A DNA stretch of 36,577 nt, taken from a virus. The position numbers and the translations under genes were made by a program. The stretch is from positions 1 to 36,577 of the IMG/VR virus record IMGVR_UViG_3300017991_000235. The stretch is one strand, 5' to 3'. Shown here one piece after another: positions 1-8,405 of this stretch. A model generated the notes under the pieces. It saw nothing but the letters and a program-made list of their open reading frames with translations, did not search any database and was not told where the DNA came from. Positions within the stretch are counted from its first letter, which is position 1. Every line of letters starts with the position of its first letter.

Positions 1-52
1 ACCTTCTTTTTTTTTTCACGAGTTACAACATTTCAAAAAGGGAATCCACCAG

Positions 53-1414
53 ATGAAAACGAAAAACACAAAGCTCTCAGAAATAAGGCCTTACAAAAAA
101 AATCCAAGGTCAAACGAAAAGGCGGTCCAGGCCCTCGCCTCCAGCATTAAGGCCTACGGATTCAGGCAGCCGATTGTGATCGACAAATCCGGCGTCATTG
201 TTTGCGGGGAGACACGATACAAAGCCGCAAAGCTTCTCGGTTTGAAAACGGTCCCGACCCACACGGCAGAAGACCTAAATCCGACGCAAATACGAGCATA
301 CCGGCTCGCAGATAACAAGCTAGGAGAAATAGCAACCTGGGAATTCGGGCTTTTAACCGATGAACTCAAGGCGCTAAACAAGGCGAAGATAGACCTGAAC
401 GCGATCGGCTTCAAGGATTCCGAGCTCAAGGCATTGTTTGAACCACGCAAAGGAAAGACAGAACCGGACGCAATACCGTCCCAGAAGACGACAAACATCA
501 AGAATGGCGACGTTTACGAGCTAGGCAAGCACCGGATAATGTGCGGAGACGCGACGAAAGCAGCAGATTACAAGAAATTGATGAAGGCAGACAAGGCGGA
601 TCTGGTTTTCACAGACCCCCCATACGGCGTGAGCTACGAATCGGCAGAGGGAAGCATCATGGGAGATAAAAAGCGGGACGACGACCTGCTCGGCAAATTA
701 CTGGCGCCGGCATTCAAAAATATGGTCCGACACACGAAAGACAGCGCCGCCTTTTACATTTGGCACGCCTCGAACACCCGGCGAGACTTCGACGAAGCCC
801 TCACCGCCGCCGGCCTCGAGGAAAAACAATATATAATCTGGGTAAAAGACAGCCTGGTACTTGGCTGGGCCGATTATCACTCGCAGCATGAGCCCTGTTT
901 TTACCTTCAGAAATGCGGACAGAGCGCAAAATGGTACGGGACCAGGAGCAACACGACCACATGGCGCATAACCACAAAGCAGAATGGGGAACATTTTGTC
1001 AGCCTGGTGGACGGTTTAAGGCTTTCAGATGGCAATGGGAGCGAGATATACCTCACACCGAAGTCCCCAAAAAACAAAAAGACACGGCTAATCCGGACAA
1101 AAGATGCCGAAGCTGTAAATATTTCGATGCCGGCAGACGATACATCAACATGGGAGGTGAAAAGGATAACCCGAAACTACGTACACCCGGCGGAGAAGCC
1201 AACCGAACTGGCCCGCAGAGCTATCGAAAACAGCACCCCCAGAGGCGGCACGGTTCTAGACACCTTCCTGGGCTCGGGCTCCACGCTGATCGCCGCAGAG
1301 CAGCAAGAGAGAATTTGCTACGGGCTAGAATTGGACCCCAAGTACGTCCAGGTCATTATTTCACGATGGGAGGCCTTCACAGGCCGGAAAGCGAAAAGAA
1401 TAGCCAATGGCTAA
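53..1414 (+). CDS. ParB-like domain / DNA methyltransferase fusion
   Basis: Predicted orphan phage DNA methyltransferase that modifies adenine or cytosine amino groups, probably to protect phage DNA from host restriction. Residues about 5-110 form a ParB/sulfiredoxin-like domain (GETRYKAA near residue 52). The catalytic motif DPPY lies at residues 188-191 and the AdoMet-binding motif DTFLGSGST at about 403-411. The order IV then I is that of beta-class enzymes. At 453 aa it has the usual length of phage ParB-methyltransferase fusions. A ribosome site (AAGGGA near 38-43) precedes the ATG. It overlaps the small terminase gene by 8 bases, so it belongs to the packaging operon. No cognate restriction gene is visible. 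Target sequence unknown. Confidence 0.93.
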   Translation: MKTKNTKLSEIRPYKKNPRSNEKAVQALASSIKAYGFRQPIVIDKSGVIVCGETRYKAAKLLGLKTVPTHTAEDLNPTQIRAYRLADNKLGEIATWEFGLLTDELKALNKAKIDLNAIGFKDSELKALFEPRKGKTEPDAIPSQKTTNIKNGDVYELGKHRIMCGDATKAADYKKLMKADKADLVFTDPPYGVSYESAEGSIMGDKKRDDDLLGKLLAPAFKNMVRHTKDSAAFYIWHASNTRRDFDEALTAAGLEEKQYIIWVKDSLVLGWADYHSQHEPCFYLQKCGQSAKWYGTRSNTTTWRITTKQNGEHFVSLVDGLRLSDGNGSEIYLTPKSPKNKKTRLIRTKDAEAVNISMPADDTSTWEVKRITRNYVHPAEKPTELARRAIENSTPRGGTVLDTFLGSGSTLIAAEQQERICYGLELDPKYVQVIISRWEAFTGRKAKRIANG

Positions 1415-1901
1415 GCCAGGACCACGACCAACACCGACCAAAATCCTCGAAATGAGGGGATCCTGGAGGGCCAAAGAGCGCCCCGAGGAGCCCTTGGTCC
1501 CCGACGGACGGCCCAGATGCCCGCAATGGTTCACGAAAGACGCCCGCAGGATTTGGAAAAAGGTACTCCGGACGATGGACGCGCTGCGCCTACAGAGCCC
1601 AGCCTACGGCACATCGCTCGAGATTTTCGTCGACACCCTGGCAGAATGGAAGAAATGCCGGAGATTTGTGCTCGAGAATAACCCACGCGTCCCAATTTAC
1701 GGCCCAGACGGAGAGCTAGCCGGCTACAAATTGATTCCAGAGATAACCAGAGGAGACAGACTCGCCGCCCTGGCGATGAAAATGGCCCGAGAATTCGGTT
1801 TGACGCCTTCGGCCATAAGCGCGATAGTTTCATTCGATAATCACCGAGGAGACTCAGCTTCCGAGGAAAAGAAAAAGAGGTTTGTGAACCTTGGCAACTA
1901 A
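1407..1901 (+). CDS. terS: Terminase small subunit, P27 family
   Basis: Recognises phage DNA and starts packaging together with the large terminase that follows. The N-terminus MAKPGPRPTPTKILEMRGSW, followed by an acidic/proline stretch and a helical core (WFTKDARRIWKKVLRTM), is typical of the P27/Terminase_4 family. The 164 aa length fits. The C-terminal part around residues 110-150 is predicted helical and would oligomerise. Start is ATG overlapping the methyltransferase end; the stop overlaps the large terminase start by 11 bases, implying translational coupling. Family assignment rests on these motifs and on gene order. Confidence 0.9.
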   Translation: MAKPGPRPTPTKILEMRGSWRAKERPEEPLVPDGRPRCPQWFTKDARRIWKKVLRTMDALRLQSPAYGTSLEIFVDTLAEWKKCRRFVLENNPRVPIYGPDGELAGYKLIPEITRGDRLAALAMKMAREFGLTPSAISAIVSFDNHRGDSASEEKKKRFVNLGN

Positions 1902-3597
1902 AAAGAAGCCCAAAACCAGGAAAAAGGTCACGCGCACCAAGAGCAAGCGGAGACTCACCGTAAAGCAGGAGATGTGCGCAAAATACAAGATCAGCGCCAA
2001 GATGTACGACATTTTGATGCTGATCCCAGGCTATAACCCATTCAAAGATGCGGAGGATTTCCGGTTTAATGAACAGGCAGCACAACACGCGATCGATTTT
2101 TTCCATGAACGGCTCACGCACGTCAAAGGACAACAGGCCAGGGATCCGTTCCACCTTGAGAAATGGCAACAAGCGATAATCGCTAATCTCTTTGGATGGA
2201 AGACAAAAGAGCGAAAGCCGCGCCGGCGGTACCGGGAGAGCTTCATCCTGGTCCCCAGAAAGAACGGAAAATCCCTCCTCGCCGCAGGAATCTGCAATTA
2301 CGGCCTATTCTGTGACGGCGAACAGGGAGCAGAAATATATAGCGCAGCCGCGAAGCGAGAACAGGCCGCCCTGGTTTGGAGCATGGCCAAGAGACAGATC
2401 GAAAATTCGCCAGAGCTCAAAGAGGTCGCGAAATTATACCAGCATTCGATAACCATCGAGGAGATAGGCAGCTACTACAAGCCGATAAGCTCAGAAGCCA
2501 AAACGGCGCACGGATTCAACACGCATATGGCGGTCGTCGACGAATTACACGCGCAGCCAGACGATGAGCTCGTCAACGTGATCATGACTTCGATGGCATC
2601 CAGGACACAGCCGTTGATGGTTTACATAACCACCGCAGACTACGACAGGAAAAGCGTCTGCAACGAAAAATACGAATGGGCCAAAGGCGTCCGGGACGGG
2701 ACCATCCCAGATTCGTCATTTCTGCCGGTGATTTACGAGGCAGCCAAAGATGACGATTGGACCAACCCAAAAGTATGGGCGAAGGCGAACCCGAATCTTG
2801 ACATCAGCATCAGCCAGGAATATCTCGAGAGAGAATGCAAGCGGGCCATGGCAAGCCCGGCATACGAGAACACGTTCAAGCGCTTACACCTCAACATCCA
2901 AACGGAGCAATCCACCCGGTGGATCCAGCTTGACGCATGGCGCAAATGCGGAGGGGAAATAGATCCGGAAGATTACAAGGGAAAGCCATGCTGGTGCGGG
3001 CTCGACCTGGCAAGCAGAACGGACCTCGCGGCCTTCGCGCTTTATTTCCCGCACGACCACGCCCTCTTCTTGAAATTCTGGATACCAAAAGAGAACACAA
3101 ACAAGCTGGAGCGCCGAAATTGGAATTCATACAGCACCTGGTCGAGACAAGGCCACATCAAGATGACGGAGGGGAATATCATCGATTACGACGTAATCCG
3201 GGCAGATATCCTGGCCCTCCGGGAGATTTACGACATACAGGAAATAGCATACGACAGATGGAACGCGACACAAATAACGACCCAGCTAGCGGGAGAAGAG
3301 ATAGAGATGGTGGAATTCGGGCAGGGATTCGCAAGTATGAGCGCTCCCTCAAAGGAATTCGAGAAGTTGATAATAGGCGAACTTTTGAAGCACGGAGACA
3401 ACCCGGTCCTCGAGTGGATGGCCTCGAATGTCACGGTCGAGCTAGATGCCGCCGGCAACATGAAGCCCTCGAGGAAAAAGAGCACGAACAAGATAGACGG
3501 CATCGTCGCCGGGATCATGGGGATAGGCCGCGCGATGGTAGCCGCGATAGACCAAGCAAGCGTATACGAGGACGAGGAAACCTCTTTATTTTTGTAG
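1891..3597 (+). CDS. terL: Terminase large subunit
   Basis: DNA-packaging motor: ATPase plus nuclease that pumps DNA through the portal and cuts it. Walker A-like VPRKNGKS is at residues 121-128 and Walker B AVVDE ends at 217-218. The RNase H-like nuclease is marked by D372 (in CGLDLASRTD), D455 (AYDRWN) and D536 (KIDG), the expected three metal-binding acids. The 568 aa length fits HK97-type (Terminase_1) proteins. The start is TTG at 1891, supported by AGAGG at 1876-1880 and by an 11-base overlap with the small subunit. A lysine/arginine-rich N-terminus (first 25 residues) is a small extension. Confidence 0.96.
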   Translation: MATKKKPKTRKKVTRTKSKRRLTVKQEMCAKYKISAKMYDILMLIPGYNPFKDAEDFRFNEQAAQHAIDFFHERLTHVKGQQARDPFHLEKWQQAIIANLFGWKTKERKPRRRYRESFILVPRKNGKSLLAAGICNYGLFCDGEQGAEIYSAAAKREQAALVWSMAKRQIENSPELKEVAKLYQHSITIEEIGSYYKPISSEAKTAHGFNTHMAVVDELHAQPDDELVNVIMTSMASRTQPLMVYITTADYDRKSVCNEKYEWAKGVRDGTIPDSSFLPVIYEAAKDDDWTNPKVWAKANPNLDISISQEYLERECKRAMASPAYENTFKRLHLNIQTEQSTRWIQLDAWRKCGGEIDPEDYKGKPCWCGLDLASRTDLAAFALYFPHDHALFLKFWIPKENTNKLERRNWNSYSTWSRQGHIKMTEGNIIDYDVIRADILALREIYDIQEIAYDRWNATQITTQLAGEEIEMVEFGQGFASMSAPSKEFEKLIIGELLKHGDNPVLEWMASNVTVELDAAGNMKPSRKKSTNKIDGIVAGIMGIGRAMVAAIDQASVYEDEETSLFL

Positions 3598-3607
3598 GAG
3601 TGGAAAA

Positions 3608-5272
3608 ATGCGGATATTTGGATTTGACATCAGCATAGCGAGAGGACCACGCAAGAACTACGCCGATGACGTCATATTAATGCCGACGATAGCCGGCCCG
3701 GCGGTCAACGAAAACACCGCCCTGACATATTCGGCAGTTTTCGCATGCACGAAGGTGGTCAGCGAAACGGTCGCCGGCTTACCCTGGCACGTCCGGGAGC
3801 GCGTAGGAGATAGCAAAATAATCAATATGGCCCACCCGGTAGATTGGCTCTTAAACCAGCAGCCGAACCCAGAGATGGATGCCTTCGCATTCAAATGCGA
3901 CATGGGAGCGCATGCCCTCCTCTGGGGGAACGCATACGCAGAGATAGAGCGAAACAACGGCGGCATACCGATCGCCCTTTGGCTTGTGACGCCAGACCGG
4001 GTCAAAATCATGAGAGACGACGAAGGCGAACTATTCTACCGGGTAACCGGGAAATTCAACGAATACGCAGACGTCCCCCAGGAGGACATGCTACACATAA
4101 AAGGCCTGGGATTCGACGGGAGAAAAGGATACTCGGTAATCAAGCTGGGCAGGGAATCGGTCGGATTAGGCAAGGCGATGGAGAACTACGGCGGGGCATT
4201 TTTCAAGAATGACGCCACGCCAGGGATCGCGCTACAGCACCCAGGCAAGCTGACGCCCAAGGCGCAGGAGTTTCTAGAAAAGCAACTGAATAAGAAATTC
4301 ACCGGCGCAAGAAATCACAAAAAGACGATGATTCTCCAGGAGGGGATAGAACTCAAGACCTACGCGATACCGCCAGAGCAGGCTCAATTTTTAGGCTCGC
4401 GGAAATTCCAAATCGCGGAGATAGCGCGCTGGTTTCGCTGCCCATTGCACAAACTAGCCGACCTGGAGCGAGCCACGTTCAGCAATATCGAGCACCAAAG
4501 CCTCGAGTTTGTCACAGACACGATCGTACCCTGGGTCCAGAGATGGGAGCAAGAAGCAAACAGAAAACTGTTCCCAACCACAAACCGGACATTTTTCACG
4601 AAGATGGAGGTCAAAGGACTACTCCGAGGCGACATCAAGACCAGGACGCTCTGGTACAAAACCGGATGGGCCATGGGCATCTTCACGATAAACGAGATCC
4701 GGATGCTCGAGGACATGAACCCAATCGGCGCAGATGGGGATGTGCGATTTGTACCGAGGAACATGACCACCCTCGAGAACGCGATACGAGGCGCCACAGA
4801 GCCGGCGACACAAGGCAGCCAGATAAACGAAATCTACGAGAGATCCGGAGTTTTGAAGGAAGCCATGATGCCGGTAGTCCGGGAGGCGATCGCCAGGATG
4901 ATGCGCAAGGAAAGCAAGGCGGTCAGCAAAGCGATAGCCAGATACGCCAAAGATCCGCAGCGCTTCATGGATTGGATCGGCGATTTCTACCAGAAGCACG
5001 AGAAGGAACTCGGAGAATCGCTGGCGCCGGCAACCAGGACGATGGGAGAGCTCCTTCTTTCGCCAGACATAGCGGAAGCCTTCAACTTTTCCGCATGGTG
5101 CGCAGATTCAAAAGCCATATTTGCGGACCTTTACAACAAATCCGCAGAGGAGGAGCAAATCAATCGAATATGCGAAATACGCGAGAAAGACACAGCCCAG
5201 ACGCGGGCGGAGGAATTCATAAAAGCCATAATAGGAGGGAAACTCAATGCCGTTCAATCTAAAGTTGCATGA
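3608..5272 (+). CDS. Portal protein, HK97 family
   Basis: Dodecameric ring at the capsid vertex through which DNA passes. Recognisable HK97-family segments are ALTYSAVFACTKVVSETVAG near residue 40, the LLWGNAYAEI region near residue 100, and EIARWFRCPLHKL near residue 275. The 554 aa length exceeds the usual 400-450. The extra part is a C-terminal helical tail (about residues 410-554) rich in charged residues, which could sit inside the capsid. GGAG overlaps the large terminase stop. The gene overlaps the protease by 26 bases. Confidence 0.93.
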   Translation: MRIFGFDISIARGPRKNYADDVILMPTIAGPAVNENTALTYSAVFACTKVVSETVAGLPWHVRERVGDSKIINMAHPVDWLLNQQPNPEMDAFAFKCDMGAHALLWGNAYAEIERNNGGIPIALWLVTPDRVKIMRDDEGELFYRVTGKFNEYADVPQEDMLHIKGLGFDGRKGYSVIKLGRESVGLGKAMENYGGAFFKNDATPGIALQHPGKLTPKAQEFLEKQLNKKFTGARNHKKTMILQEGIELKTYAIPPEQAQFLGSRKFQIAEIARWFRCPLHKLADLERATFSNIEHQSLEFVTDTIVPWVQRWEQEANRKLFPTTNRTFFTKMEVKGLLRGDIKTRTLWYKTGWAMGIFTINEIRMLEDMNPIGADGDVRFVPRNMTTLENAIRGATEPATQGSQINEIYERSGVLKEAMMPVVREAIARMMRKESKAVSKAIARYAKDPQRFMDWIGDFYQKHEKELGESLAPATRTMGELLLSPDIAEAFNFSAWCADSKAIFADLYNKSAEEEQINRICEIREKDTAQTRAEEFIKAIIGGKLNAVQSKVA

Positions 5273-6122
5273 TTTAGCCAGTAACAAACCAGGACAGCCG
5301 TCAAATTGTCTTTATTGGGGCATTTTGCCGGAGGCGTACACCGAAGCGATGGCATTTAAGAATGCCAAGCCAGCCGAAGGCCCGGTAGCAGACCAGGAGA
5401 GAAGAGGCGGCCCGATGAAGGCTCAAAACGGAATCGGCGTACTCCACATCAGCGGCCCAATTTTCAAACGAGGATTTATAGATTGGTTTGGGAACCGATT
5501 TCCAGGCACCCAGACATACCGAGACGCGCTCAGATTGGCCGCAAATGACCCAGAGATACAAAAGGTACTCATGGTCATAGACAGCCCAGGCGGCAGCGTA
5601 GACGGCCTGTCAGAGCTTGGAGACACCATCCGAGAGGTGAGGGCTCAGAAGCCCGTAATCGCGTATGTGGACGGCCTAGCGGCCTCCGCAGCGTATTACA
5701 TAGCGGCCCAGGCCACAGAGATATACGCAGAGCGAACCGCGCTCATCGGCTCGATCGGGACACTTCTCGTTCTTTGGGACACATCGAAGATGTATGAGGA
5801 TTTCGGAATTAAGGTCATTGTCATAAAGACAGGAGAGGTGAAAGGCGCCGGCATTGACGGCACCGAGATAACCGAAGCCCAGCAAGCGGAGTTCCAGCGC
5901 ATGGTGGATTTTTTCTTCGCAGATTTCATAACAGCGATCGCCAAGGGGAGGGGAAAGCCAAAGAGCGAGATAAAGCCCATGGCCGACGGACGGGTCTGGC
6001 CGGCACCGGAAGCGAAGACCCTCGGATTGATTGACGGGGTAAAAACATTGCAGGAAGTAGCCAACGCAATGACAAAAAGACCCAGAACGGCGCGGGCAAA
6101 GGCACAAACAATAGGGAGATAG
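5247..6122 (+). CDS. S49 (SppA-like) prohead protease
   Basis: Serine protease expected to cleave the capsid scaffold domain during head maturation. It has a ClpP/crotonase-like fold: MVIDSPGGSVDG at about residues 109-120, nucleophile Ser147 in LAASAAYYIA, and Lys199 in GEVKGAG as the general base. The 52-residue Ser-Lys spacing equals that known for Bacillus SppA. The basic C-terminus (KRPRTARAKAQ) is typical of phage versions. AGGAGGG at 5234-5240 supports the ATG inside the portal gene. It is the last gene before the capsid promoter at 6156. Confidence 0.93.
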   Translation: MPFNLKLHDLASNKPGQPSNCLYWGILPEAYTEAMAFKNAKPAEGPVADQERRGGPMKAQNGIGVLHISGPIFKRGFIDWFGNRFPGTQTYRDALRLAANDPEIQKVLMVIDSPGGSVDGLSELGDTIREVRAQKPVIAYVDGLAASAAYYIAAQATEIYAERTALIGSIGTLLVLWDTSKMYEDFGIKVIVIKTGEVKGAGIDGTEITEAQQAEFQRMVDFFFADFITAIAKGRGKPKSEIKPMADGRVWPAPEAKTLGLIDGVKTLQEVANAMTKRPRTARAKAQTIGR

Positions 6123-6131
6123 GGATAAATC

Positions 6132-6148
6132 AACTCCAACTTGGAGTT
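6132..6148. promoter_or_regulatory. Late operator palindrome, copy 1
   Basis: AACTCCAA-C-TTGGAGTT is a perfect inverted repeat with an 8-bp arm and a one-base centre at 6140. The 1-nt centre cannot form an RNA hairpin loop, so a dimeric DNA-binding protein is the natural reader. The core CTCCAACTTGGAG recurs at 36155-36167, in both cases 16 bases from palindrome centre to the first base of a -35 box. Its place near -51 fits an activator site; a repressor is possible. Confidence 0.7.
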
Positions 6149-6155
6149 TACGCGC

Positions 6156-6184
6156 TTGCAAAGTGGTGTCCCGATAAGTACAAT
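6156..6184 (+). promoter_or_regulatory. Late promoter before major capsid gene
   Basis: TTGCAA (6156-6161), a 17-base spacer and TACAAT (6179-6184) form a good sigma70-type promoter. The expected start is near 6191, giving a leader of about 175 nt before the capsid ATG. It shares geometry and the upstream palindrome with the promoter at 36177-36205. It would separately drive the highly expressed capsid and tail genes. Seen in sequence; activity is inferred. Confidence 0.7.
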
Positions 6185-6205
6185 CCTTGCAGAATCGGGA
6201 CACCA
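6164..6205. repeat. 12-bp inverted repeat across the capsid promoter
   Basis: TGGTGTCCCGAT (6164-6175) and ATCGGGACACCA (6194-6205) are perfect reverse complements 18 bases apart. The left arm is in the -35/-10 spacer and the right arm begins just past the expected start point, so the -10 box lies between them. Because the left arm is probably not transcribed, this looks like a DNA-level operator rather than an RNA hairpin. Confidence 0.65.
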
Positions 6206-6367
6206 TCCCCGGCCAAATGCCGAGTCATTAGGCTCCGGGATATCGTTATAAGACTTTGGACTGCCGAGTACAGCACAAGTCGCCCCAGCGGACCCTGCCG
6301 AGATCAGGAACACGCGAGAGGAGCAACCTGTGCTTTTTTTTGTTGGCATATTTTGGAGAAAAAAGAA
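6206..6367 (+). other. Capsid mRNA leader with TGCCGAG repeats
   Basis: Non-coding stretch between the promoter and the capsid gene. It contains three copies of TGCCGAG (6218-6224, 6262-6268, 6296-6302) and a T8 run at 6334-6341 shortly before the ribosome site. I found no open reading frame with a credible start, and no clear terminator hairpin directly before the T run. The repeats could be protein-binding sites in DNA or RNA, or chance. Confidence 0.35.
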
Positions 6368-7756
6368 ATGAGTTTGAAACAACTGCGTGAATTGAGAGCA
6401 AAACTTCTGGCAGACACGGAGGCCATCATAGCCCTCGCGGAAACAGAGAAAAGAGACCTGACCGAAGAAGAAGCCACACTAATCGACGAGATGAAAGCCC
6501 AGGACGAACAGGCCAAAGCCGACATCGCAGACATAATCGCAGCAGATAAGAAGAAAGCAGAACGCAAAGAAGACATCGCCGCACGAAAGAAAGAGCTGGC
6601 CGCCAGCGCCGGTCGTAAAACAACCGCCCTCGCACCGGAGGACGTTCTGGACGATGTCCAGGATAAAGCGACCATAACCACACACGAGAGATGGCTGGAC
6701 GACCCGAAGCTCGGATTCAAAGACGACCGCGAATATCTTAATTCAGTCGTCGCAGCCGGAATGGGAACGCGCCAGGTAGATGAGAAGCTCATCAAAATCA
6801 ACGCGGCCCTCGGCCAGAACACGCTCAGCGGAGAAGATGGCGGATTCGTTATCCCGCCCGAATTCAGCAACCGGGTATTTGAGAGAGTCAGGTCAGACCG
6901 CCTCGGCATCCTTGCCAAGACGGACCATCTCACGCTCACCGGCAATACTATGAAGGTGCCCGGATTTGTTGACCACGACAAATCCAGCGCGACCTACAGA
7001 CACGCCGGAATCGTCGTTTACGATGTAGGCGAAGGAAACGAGATAACCGCCAGCAACCTCAAATTTCGCCAGATCAAGCTGGAGCTCAACAAGAAGGCCG
7101 CCCTCGCATACGCAACAGAGGAGATGCTTTCTGACACCTCGCTCAACATGGGGCAGCGCATATTCGATAAGATGGGCGAGGCAATCGGAGACGAGCTCAC
7201 GGAAGATGTGATGTTTGGAGACGGCGTCGGAAGAGCCCAAGGCGCCTTAACCAGCGACGCAGTAGTTAGCCAGGCGAAGGAAAGCGGACAGGTCGCAGCT
7301 ACAATCGTCAGCCAGAACATCATCAAAATGAAGGCTCGAATCTGGTCCGGCAGCGAAGGCCGAGTCAACTGGTATTACAACCAGGGAGCATTCCCACAGC
7401 TGGCCAGTATGTACATAGCAGTCGGAACCGGCGGAGTTCCGGTCTGGCTACCGGCCAACGGAATAGCCGGCGCGGCATTTGACACCCTCTATGGCGAACC
7501 AGCCTGGAAGACGGATCACTGCGCAGCGGTCGGAACCGTAGGCGACATAGCCGCGATCGATTGGAGCCAATACTACACGGCATCCAAGGGAACACCGCAG
7601 ACCGCGATGAGCATGCACGTCCGATTTATTTACGACGAGCTCGCATTCCGGACAACCTTCAGGTTTGACGGAACGCCGGCATGGGATCGGGCTTTGACAC
7701 CTCGCAAGGGTGCCGACGATGTAAGCCCATTTGTCACATTGGCGAAGCGCGTATAA
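6368..7756 (+). CDS. Major capsid protein, HK97 fold
   Basis: Main shell protein. Residues 1-90 are a charged, helical scaffold (delta) domain (LKQLRELRAKL, AQDEQAKADIADII) that the upstream S49 protease probably removes. HK97-fold landmarks follow: SGEDGGFVIPPEFSNRVFE, then MKVPGFVDHDKSS, KKAALAYATEEMLSDTS (spine helix region) and a C-terminal FRTTFRFDGTPAWDRALTP. The ATG at 6368, 9 bases after GGAG (6355-6358), is preferred to the TTG at 6353 that overlaps this ribosome site. This gives 462 aa. It is first in the transcript from the promoter at 6156. Confidence 0.95.
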   Translation: MSLKQLRELRAKLLADTEAIIALAETEKRDLTEEEATLIDEMKAQDEQAKADIADIIAADKKKAERKEDIAARKKELAASAGRKTTALAPEDVLDDVQDKATITTHERWLDDPKLGFKDDREYLNSVVAAGMGTRQVDEKLIKINAALGQNTLSGEDGGFVIPPEFSNRVFERVRSDRLGILAKTDHLTLTGNTMKVPGFVDHDKSSATYRHAGIVVYDVGEGNEITASNLKFRQIKLELNKKAALAYATEEMLSDTSLNMGQRIFDKMGEAIGDELTEDVMFGDGVGRAQGALTSDAVVSQAKESGQVAATIVSQNIIKMKARIWSGSEGRVNWYYNQGAFPQLASMYIAVGTGGVPVWLPANGIAGAAFDTLYGEPAWKTDHCAAVGTVGDIAAIDWSQYYTASKGTPQTAMSMHVRFIYDELAFRTTFRFDGTPAWDRALTPRKGADDVSPFVTLAKRV

Positions 7757-7816
7757 CCGAAAGGCACACGCAGGAAGGATCACTTTTTACGTTTAACAAA
7801 TTCTAGGAGAAGAGAA

Positions 7817-8338
7817 ATGACAAAGCTACTCGAGCAAGTACAAGTAGTACAGGCAGGCGCGCCGAAAGACGTCAACGCCTCCGCGCTTACGGGGGATTAT
7901 GTTTCCCTGAAAAACTATAACAAATTGACTATCCTGGTCAATTTCGGTGACGGGACTGCGGCGGACAGCGATCTAACCGCAACGGTTTATCAAGCCCAGG
8001 ATGTAGCGGGCACCGGCGCAAAAGCTCTAAACGCTTTGCAGACTGGCCGCATATACAGCAAAATGGCTGACGCGGATCTTACCGCGACAGCTACCTGGAC
8101 GAAGGAAACTCAGGCAACCGCCGATGAGGAATACACCGATGCCACCAGTGGCGAAAAAGTCGGTCAATGGGTTTTTGAGATTTACGCTCAAGACCTGGAC
8201 GTCTCGAACAACTTTGATTGTGTACGCTGCGACATTGCAGCCACAAGCGCAGCCAAGGTCGTCGGCGTTACGTATATTTTGCACGGCGCAAAATACCCAG
8301 CCGCGCCAGAGCTGATGCTCGGTGCGATTGCAGACTAG
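7817..8338 (+). CDS. Probable head accessory/decoration protein
   Basis: 173 aa, beta-rich, rich in Ala/Thr/Asp, with no signal peptide or membrane segment. The pattern KNYNKLTILVNFGDG, then DLTATVYQAQD, and a C-terminal DCVRCDIAATSAAKVVGVTYIL resembles small phage structural proteins coded directly after the capsid gene. TAGGAG precedes the ATG with good spacing. Position suggests a capsid-bound role, for example decoration. No catalytic motif. Function is inferred from context only. Confidence 0.6.
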   Translation: MTKLLEQVQVVQAGAPKDVNASALTGDYVSLKNYNKLTILVNFGDGTAADSDLTATVYQAQDVAGTGAKALNALQTGRIYSKMADADLTATATWTKETQATADEEYTDATSGEKVGQWVFEIYAQDLDVSNNFDCVRCDIAATSAAKVVGVTYILHGAKYPAAPELMLGAIAD

Positions 8339-8357
8339 AGTTTCATACGTATGAACA

Positions 8358-8383
8358 GGGGGCGAGACGTAGCGCTCGCCCTC
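8358..8383 (+). terminator. GC-rich hairpin after head accessory gene
   Basis: GGGCGAG (8360-8366) pairs with CTCGCCC (8375-8381), extendable by a G-T and a G-C pair, with an 8-nt loop. The following sequence, TCTCAATCTTTT, has only a broken T run, so it may be a weak or partial terminator that lowers expression of genes after the capsid proteins, or an mRNA-stabilising hairpin. Confidence 0.4.
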
Positions 8384-8405
8384 TCAATCTTTTAGGAGAA
8401 TGAAA

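Noticed and set aside
154-501. Minus-strand open frames opposite the methyltransferase gene and many other + strand genes
   Set aside because: They mirror strongly coding + strand genes, lack ribosome sites and show no protein motifs. I found no minus-strand gene that I could support.
913-1455. Second + frame inside the methyltransferase gene, 180 aa
   Set aside because: The methyltransferase motifs at residues 188-191 and 403-411 prove the other frame. This one is Arg-rich and motif-free, as expected for a shadow.
6353-6367. TTG start for the capsid protein five codons upstream of the ATG
   Set aside because: The TTG overlaps the GGAG ribosome site itself; the ATG at 6368 has correct spacing.
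6122-6367. A self-splicing intron or HNH-associated RNA before the capsid gene
   Set aside because: There is a strong inverted repeat and no gene, but I could not recognise conserved intron core elements, and the HNH gene is elsewhere, in the packaging module.
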